Shown: in pieces, positions 58,108 through 64,000 of the stretch
How positions within the stretch are numbered: the first letter of the stretch is position 1
Layout: every line of letters starts with the position of its first letter
Source: Stagonosporopsis chrysanthemi
Taxonomy: Eukaryota > Ascomycota > Dothideomycetes > Pleosporales > Didymellaceae
Direction of reading: 5' to 3'
Assembly: GCA_022560025.1 (NCBI GenBank)
Contig: JAFISE010000040.1
Location: 124,001-188,000 of the forward strand
DNA length: 64,000 nt
Program-made: the position numbers and the translations under genes
The notes under the pieces: generated by a model
Database searches by the model: none
The model's input: the letters and a program-made list of their open reading frames with translations, nothing else
What the model was told of the DNA's origin: nothing

Positions 58108-58444
58108 GCATGTGTTCAGGGTGTCTTTCTTTTGTCAAAACAATGTGCATAGGACGGCGTTGGTCGGGATTGGATGCAGGCGCTGGGCACAATCGTTGGC
58201 GTTACATGACACCGCATTTTTCAATATATAATAGCAATCAAGGTTCAGCGTACTGTTGCTAGGTACGCAGCAGTGTTATTGTGTGTTCACATGTATGACA
58301 AAAAAACGGAAAAAGATTGTGTCTCGAAAGAACATAGGACCCAATTCACCTTCGATTACACGAGCTGCTACACCGAAGTCCGTGCTTACCTCGGTCCTTC
58401 ACCAACAACCTCATCCTCACTCCATCCCCACAATCCCCTCCACC
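58108..58444. other. Intergenic: hymA 3' flank and Hca59/Tls1 promoter side
   Basis: A frame is open upstream of the next start, but the chosen Met (ACCATGAC context) begins the conserved sequence. Nothing else seen. Confidence 0.5.
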
Positions 58445-59463
58445 ATGACAACAACAGCAACAGACGACGATACAGCACCCAGCTTCCGCTTCAAGCGCCG
58501 CAAGACTGTCCATACGAAGCGTACGCGTACCGACGATTCAATACCCACCGCAACACAGAATACAGCTCTCGATGCAACTCCAACCGATGCGCCGGAGCCT
58601 GCACACGACGAACAAGAGCCGGAACTGGACCTCAAAGAGATCTTGCGGAATCGCAAGCGTCCTCGCGACCGTCTCAAGGAGACTTTGCGTAGACCAGAGG
58701 TAGATCAGGTAGATGTCGCACGAGGGGAGGAACGAAAGTTGGATCGGTACACCAGTCGCTTCGTGGCGCAGACAGGGCAGGTGGTGGATAGTGGGGATAT
58801 GCAGATGTGAGGGTCTCCCTAAGTCCAGGGTATCAGGATATCAGGAATATAAGCTAATCTCTCAGGAACGCATATGTAGAAGCTCGATTAGCTGCGCAGA
58901 ACCATCGCAGCCACGGCTGGCCCATACCCACACATCTACAGTCCGTTGTCGCCGCGATTGCACCAGACCTCAAACCCGCCTCTGACGCCCCAATCCGGCC
59001 TGTTGCAGCTCCTCCGCCTCATGACGACACAGACCACCGCCGCACCGCCGCCGGCCAGGGCAAGCTAGAAGAAGTCGCCCTCCCCGATACCCCACGCGCG
59101 TGGCACCCACCACCCGCCTCCAAACCCCGCCTCGGCCGCAACGGAAAACCCCTGCGCTCGCGCAACCGCCGCTCCAGCTCCGACGCGCGCCGCGACGCCG
59201 CCGTTGACGCTGTGCTGAGCGAAGCCAAGATCTCGTACTTCGACGATGCACCCGCGGCACCCCGTTTCGCAGGCACAGACGAGGACATGCTCGCGCAATT
59301 CCGTGATGAGTATCTCGAGGCCGTCGAGGAGAGAGCGGCGAGGAAACCGACCATGCCCGTCGCGAAGGATCAGCCCAAGGGTCCGAAGTTGGGGGGCAGT
59401 CGGAGTGCGAGGGCAGCTATGAGGGGGGGTGCTGGGGGAGATGGGAAGGGAGTCAAGAGGTAG
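58445..59463 (+). CDS. tls1: Hca59/Tls1 (C9orf78) family splicing protein
   Basis: Two exons encode 319 aa; the intron is 58807-58865 (GTGAGG donor, branch GCTAATC). The join turns GDMQM into DMQMNAYVEARLAAQNH. Family features are FRFKRRK near the start, DLKEILRNRKRPRDRLKE, DRYTSRFVAQTGQVVDSGDMQMNAYVE and a basic C-terminus. Tls1 in fission yeast binds Brr2 and influences splicing of heterochromatin and telomere factors; human C9orf78 is also a Brr2 interactor. The role is inferred from family. The C-terminal half is Arg/Ala-rich and disordered. Confidence 0.87.
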
Positions 59464-59757
59464 ACGTTGCGCATGGATGGTTGCGTCCACTCTATTGCTT
59501 TGAGGCGCGCGTCTGTGTTGTACGATATTGGTATGGGTGTGATGGAATATTAACACTTTGCGTGGTGGTGTTAAGATCAACGACAAGAGGATCCTGGAGC
59601 ATGGGGAGTGGAGGAATACGCAAGTCAAGGATCCGGCGTGGTATAGCAAATGGCCCGGGTCATGTATCCGGACTGCGAAGACGGACATCGTGAGTAGATA
59701 CGATACGGATTGTGCTAAGATACAAGTGGGGCAGTGTCAATACTACAGATACACAAC

Positions 59758-60729
59758 TCAATCCCCCTCAAGCCCACCGTCAACTCCGTACAGCAACAGC
59801 GTACACATTCTATCGCACGACAGCGCGAGGAGGACGGGGTCAATACACGCATCCCCGCGCGGTCTGGTGACAGTGCCCCGTTTATATGTGGACGAGGGCG
59901 TCATGGGAGTGGCTTGTTGACCCGTTTCTCCAGTGTCCCCTATATCAATACTCACAGACTCCTGCAGTACAGAAAGCGGCCACGACGACTGTTCTTCACC
60001 CCCATCGTACCGAGAGTGCGAATGCAGAGACGAAGGAGAGATGGCGAAACACTCGTCCAGACTGGGGAGAGAGGCGACACAGGAGTTGAGCAGAGAAGCG
60101 TGCAGCGTCGAAACATCAAGGGTCGAAGATTCGCAAGTCGACGTATTCAGCCTTGCCGTCTCCAGCGCCAGCGCCGGCGCGTCGAGCGCGAACAAGGTCG
60201 AGGGGAACGTGGTCGGCGTCGGCGTCGGCGAGGGCGTATGTACGCCGACGCTCCTCCCCCAGCGACACTGCGAGGGATAATCACAGGCGCGCCAACAATC
60301 CTTCGCTTTCCCTTCCCTCGTACTCCCCCTACCCCTCCTCCACCGCCCCCACGCCTTCCATCCCGCGTAATCAAACGCACTCCCGCACGCCTTGGTTTTC
60401 CTCCTCCGGCTCTTCCCTCGCTTGCGCACCATGCTCTCCCCCGCGCAGAAGAAGTGCCCGTCTTCCAGACACCGCCGTGTGGCACCCAGCGCGTACGCAG
60501 CGTGGCACGAGTGACATGTCCATTGCCAGGCTAGCGGCGTCTGGGGCATGGGAGCAGAGCAGGAGCGGGATGAGGTGGATGGGTTACTGGGGGGAGCGTG
60601 GGATTTCGACAGCGGGAGGAAGAAGAGGGGAGCGAGCGGGGAGAGGGGCGTGAAGGGGGTAGTGGGGACCGCGAGGCGGGAGGAGGTTTGGGGGGTGTGG
60701 GGGAGGATGAGGAGGCGGGGCGGTAGCAT
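59758..60729 (-). CDS. Uncharacterised protein with conserved Cys cluster
   Basis: A single exon of 323 aa from the Met of MLPPRLLIL; the frame is open to 60960 but that part looks non-coding. I recognise no named family. Residues ~65-160 hold a compact Cys/His cluster: WTCHSCHAAYALG, RRCLEDGHFFCAG, a CGSAFDYAGWKAWGRWRR stretch, then DCWRACDYPSQCRWG, plausible as a small zinc-binding fold. Basic residues between the Cys groups would suit nucleic-acid or protein binding. The C-terminal half is Ser/Thr-rich without landmarks. Its 3' end faces that of Hca59/Tls1 across about 300 bp. Confidence 0.65.
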   Translation of the reverse strand: MLPPRLLILPHTPQTSSRLAVPTTPFTPLSPLAPLFFLPLSKSHAPPSNPSTSSRSCSAPMPQTPLAWQWTCHSCHAAYALGATRRCLEDGHFFCAGESMVRKRGKSRRRKTKACGSAFDYAGWKAWGRWRRGRGSTREGKAKDCWRACDYPSQCRWGRSVGVHTPSPTPTPTTFPSTLFALDAPALALETARLNTSTCESSTLDVSTLHASLLNSCVASLPSLDECFAISPSSLHSHSRYDGGEEQSSWPLSVLQESVSIDIGDTGETGQQATPMTPSSTYKRGTVTRPRGDACIDPVLLALSCDRMCTLLLYGVDGGLEGD

Positions 60730-61987
60730 GTTGGATTTGCGGTACTGGATCTCAGGGAAACCTCGAAATGAAAGTACCAGCTGCCGCAGTGTCGAAAGTC
60801 GAAAGTCGAAAGTTGAGGGTAAGAAGCACAAATAAACCCTCGTCGGCGTCCCCTCGATATGAAGAAAACTCACTCCCCCCCCCCCCTTCACTTCCTTTCT
60901 TACACAAACAAAGCCCATCCTAGATGGCGCATCAACCCACCAGAGACAAAGAAACACCATTATTCACCCCTGATCAAAACCTCTTTGTCCGATACCCACG
61001 TGCGACCACTCAACTTCTACGTGGCTGGCTAAGCCGTTCTTTGTCTGCAATCACCTAGCTTTCTGCGGTACTTCCACGTGGATGAGGACAGCTGTCGCGT
61101 CAGGTGTGGCGTGGCTTGGTGGATTGGGAAGGGGCTGGCGGTGGGGTTCGCAACTGCGACAGGAGTTTGGGTGAAGGTTTTCGTGACGAAAGCTGGACCC
61201 CGTGCGGTTTGATCGGACGAAAGAGGGTTTAGGTCGTCTGCGGTGTATGTTGGCTTTATTTTGCTATGTGGATCTTGTACACTCTGTTCTATATGATGTT
61301 CGTCTTGCACAACCTCAACCACGTCAAATGGAGCAGGTACGTGCTCGCCCACCTACCTGCTGATACATTTGCTCATGAACTCGGTTACTGCCCGATACAC
61401 CATCGATAGCAAAAGGACTGATTGACAGGGCAGCGCTGGTGCAATACCAAGAACGACATTGCTTGCTTGCTTACTTGGATGACGGGCCTTGAGGCGTAAG
61501 TCTTCGCAGGTATGCTTGGTGACGTGCAAAGCGTTGTGTCTATGTGCTAAAGATTTCTTTATTATGCACACTAAATTTTGATGTTTGTTGGTAATTTTCG
61601 AAATAATTCATTAATATGCCGTGGAATCCATTTCCCCTCCAAACGCCACACAATCTAATCTATCATGTAAATGCTCACTTATCACTCTGCTCTGAGCAGG
61701 CTGCTTGGCCTTCATCTCCTTTCTTCCCCGCCATGGACCCAAGTGCCGTCCTACTGACACTCCCCCGACCAATATGTGCGCTCCAGTGTACCGGTTGCAA
61801 GAAACACGCTCGAAACAAGCGTGAAAGCAGCCCGCAATGGGAGAGCCGAGATGCAAAGCGGCGTCAAAGTGGGAGACAGTGAGCCACAAGAGACGCAGGC
61901 CAGACACCACTTCTGCAAGATCGTCCTACAGCGCACCCGACTAACAGAGCGTCACCAAAGGCACGTCGATAGCCAATGTATGTCCAA
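60730..61987. other. Intergenic, no gene seen
   Basis: It holds the promoter of the Cys-cluster gene and the 3' flank of GH128, both minus strand. A 12-C homopolymer lies at 60875-60886. A frame at 61029-61352 has no features. Confidence 0.5.
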
Positions 61988-62962
61988 CTATAACATGCAC
62001 GCCCAGAAGAGCGCCAGGATCGATGCGACCGGCAGACCAAGGGTCTGGATACGGCCACCAGCGCCCTTGGGGACGACATTCGTCGCCACGCCACCCATGT
62101 ACCACGAACCGATGTCTGTCATTTTGCCGTCCTGATTAAGCATAGCAGCATTGGGACCAACGTTCGAGACATCGCTACGGAAGGCACCAAAGTAGGAGTA
62201 ATGCGTAAGGTTGCTGTTTCGGTCAGCACTCAAATCCCAAATAGCTTGAACACAGAAGGACACTCACCCCCACCCATCCATAGCGTTCTTACTCATATTG
62301 TAAAATTCCTGCGTTGTTTTGAGGTCCTGGTTCGGGAAGCCGTACTCGGTGACCCAGACCGTCATGTTGGGGTACGTCGCCATGACCCGGCCGATGTGGC
62401 TCGCCATGCCCTCGAAGTTGCCGTACCAGTGCACGGGGATGAAATCCGGGTGGCACTCGCCAGCACACTCGGTGAACCAGTTCTGCAGCCAGCTCCAGCC
62501 ACTTGGAGCGCCAGTAACGGCCGGGGCGCCCAGCTTGACACCCAGCTCCCTCAGTGGCTCCATCTCTGCTTTCCAACGGGCAGCGGCCAGGTCGACAGGG
62601 AGTGCCGAGCCGCCAGTCGAGTGCTGGCCGTCTGGCTCGTTGAAGCCGAGAACGTGGGAGATATTTGCGCCGCCGTCGATCTGTCTTTTGACCGAATCGT
62701 AGAAAGGTGTGCCAGTGTCACTGTCTGAGGCACCCCATAACATGGGCACGAATTGGAGGTTGCTGTTCTTGTACGCATCAGACGGCTCGGGCTTGTAGTT
62801 GTAGTACCAAGTCAGGTCCCCGTCAGTCCAGAGCTTGTCGTCACCAGGAAACTTTTGAGAGGGAACATGGCAGAGGCCTCGCTTCGGTGATGAAGACTGG
62901 GCGGCTACAAGAGGTGCGAGGACGACGATGCCAGCAACAGCGGAGAGGGTGGAAGAGCGCAT
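61988..62962 (-). CDS. GH128 glycoside hydrolase, likely GPI-anchored
   Basis: Two exons encode 306 aa; the intron is 62214-62267 (GTGAGT donor, branch GCTGAC). The join gives NAMDGWGNLTHYSYFGAFR. A signal peptide (MRSSTLSAVAGIVVLAPLVAAQ) precedes the catalytic domain. GH128 (Asl1-like) landmarks: GFNEPD with the acid/base Glu, PVHWYG, and VTEYGFP with the probable nucleophile Glu. The C-terminus is a hydrophobic tail (LGLPVASILALFWACML) after a small-residue region, which fits GPI anchoring. The family degrades beta-1,3-glucan; a cell-wall remodelling role is inferred. Sites N-x-S/T are present. Confidence 0.88.
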
Positions 62963-63684
62963 AGTTGCGGTATTACTGCGGCGAAACGACGATTATGCGA
63001 ATGTATTGTAGAGCGTGACGGCAATGGGGAATGCTAAGGAACGAAAAGACGTCGAGTGATGTTCGACAGGCAGGAGCACAAGCACTTCGCACTCCGGCAG
63101 ACTTCAGGCAAACGAGAAACTTTGAGAGAGCAAGAACGGTCGAAAGAAAGGAAAACCTAGACCCTTATCACCCAGACCCAGCGCAGGATTCGGGTACGCC
63201 ATTGCGCGCTATCGCTCTATCCAGGCGGTCCAAGCACGGAGCGAGCCCAGCGAAGCATGGTGACAGCGTGGGTGCGTCAAAGCCAGGCGATTAGAGTAAT
63301 TCGATATCTGTAGGGGGACGATAGTGTTTCTTAGGCTGTCTTGAAGAGTAGTGGCGGGCCCGAAATAGGAACCCTCTAGATCGCCGCGGATCTCCCGTCC
63401 CTTCGCTGGCGCCGCTGGCGCCCTGGTTCCTGCAGCAGACACGTCCATTTGTGGTCTCGCTCGGGTGCCAAAAACGCCGTGCCGCGCTCTCAGCTTCAGC
63501 CTCGCGTTGTGCAAATGTGGAAATAACGTGTACGAGCTTGTTGATTCCAGGAGGGTCAGGGAGTGTTCGAATGTGGCCTGGTTGCGATGATCTTCTGCAT
63601 CCCGATGGATTCAGCACCAGGTTGCTAAAGCACCATGCAGCGAGCTGCAGACTGCAGATAAGCACGGTATTGCCCAGCCCTCGA
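62963..63684. other. Intergenic: GH128 promoter side
   Basis: No supported gene. Frames at 63031-63294 and 63291-63746 lack features. Confidence 0.5.
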
Positions 63685-64000
63685 ATGCGTCGTCGCCGGG
63701 CTGTTCGACAAGGCTCTACGCTCCTCTCGGCTGCCGGGCTGTCCACCGCTCGTGCAGCAAAGCTGAACGATCCTCAGTTTGAGTAAGTCTGGGCAGCTAG
63801 ATTCAGGGGTGTCTTTTAGTCTAGCTCAACAGTGGCGTCCTTCGTGCAGCTTGGCTCACCATCTTGAGCTGGCGCCGGCTTGCTAGTCTGCATTTCGGTT
63901 GACAGACGCCTCTTGAGGGATCCCAGTCGTGCTGCAGCTGTGCACGCTTGAGACTGGGTAAGTTTTTGGTAAATGCTGTTGCTACCTCTACCCCGTCCTA
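63685..64000 (+). CDS. Possible first exon of a gene running off the right edge
   Basis: A Met at 63685 opens an Arg/Ala/Ser-rich leader (MRRRRAVRQGSTLLSAAGLS) ending at a strong donor (GA|GTAAGTCTGG, about 63785). The composition suits a mitochondrial presequence. No continuation can be verified inside the window, so this is a weak, partial call; it could be chance. Confidence 0.25.

Overview
The window is nuclear DNA of a filamentous ascomycete, most likely a dothideomycete. Most genes have short spliceosomal introns of about 45-60 nt, with GT(A/G)AGT donors and CTAAC/CTGAC branch sites. The proteome is ordinary Pezizomycotina housekeeping (Atg22, Dsc1/Tul1, hymA, Lcp5, Hca59/Tls1, complex I 24 kDa subunit) mixed with secreted and lineage-restricted proteins. 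Family names rest on recognised motifs; no search was run. Exon joins were worked out by hand from splice signals and frame continuity, and every multi-exon model gives a whole number of codons.

Layout. 1-12 kb is a conserved block: Atg22, an MFAP1-like splicing factor, a rhomboid protease and the Dsc1/Tul1 E3 ligase on the minus strand, then a FAM32A homologue on the plus strand. 12.5-28 kb looks like an accessory segment. It is gene-poor and holds two related protein-kinase-like genes flanking a cysteine-rich small secreted protein and an orphan Cys-motif gene, the degraded remains of an RBR ubiquitin ligase, two small secreted proteins and one tRNA gene. 28.9-48 kb is conserved again: an FKBP/STIMATE-like fusion, an SLC35-type transporter, the complex I 24 kDa subunit, a coiled-coil protein, a secreted PIG-L-type protein, Lcp5/neuroguidin and a very large hybrid histidine kinase. 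A 3 kb gene-free stretch follows. 51-63 kb holds the endocytic F-BAR/muniscin Syp1, a Csk1-like CDK, hymA/Mo25, Hca59/Tls1, an orphan zinc-ligand protein and a GH128 glucanase, with a possible partial exon at the right edge.

Functional themes are membrane-protein quality control and trafficking (rhomboid, Dsc1, Syp1, Atg22), RNA processing (MFAP1, FAM32A, Hca59, Lcp5), signalling (histidine kinase, Csk1, hymA, the kinase pair) and secreted/cell-wall proteins. I see no operon-like organisation, CRISPR, rRNA gene or intact transposon.

The most unusual item is a tRNA-Val(AAC) gene at 26855-26988. Besides a normal small anticodon-loop intron, it carries a 51-nt insert in the D-loop with every hallmark of a spliceosomal intron. 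Next are the continuous FKBP-STIMATE fusion frame and the RBR relic that has lost its IBR domain.
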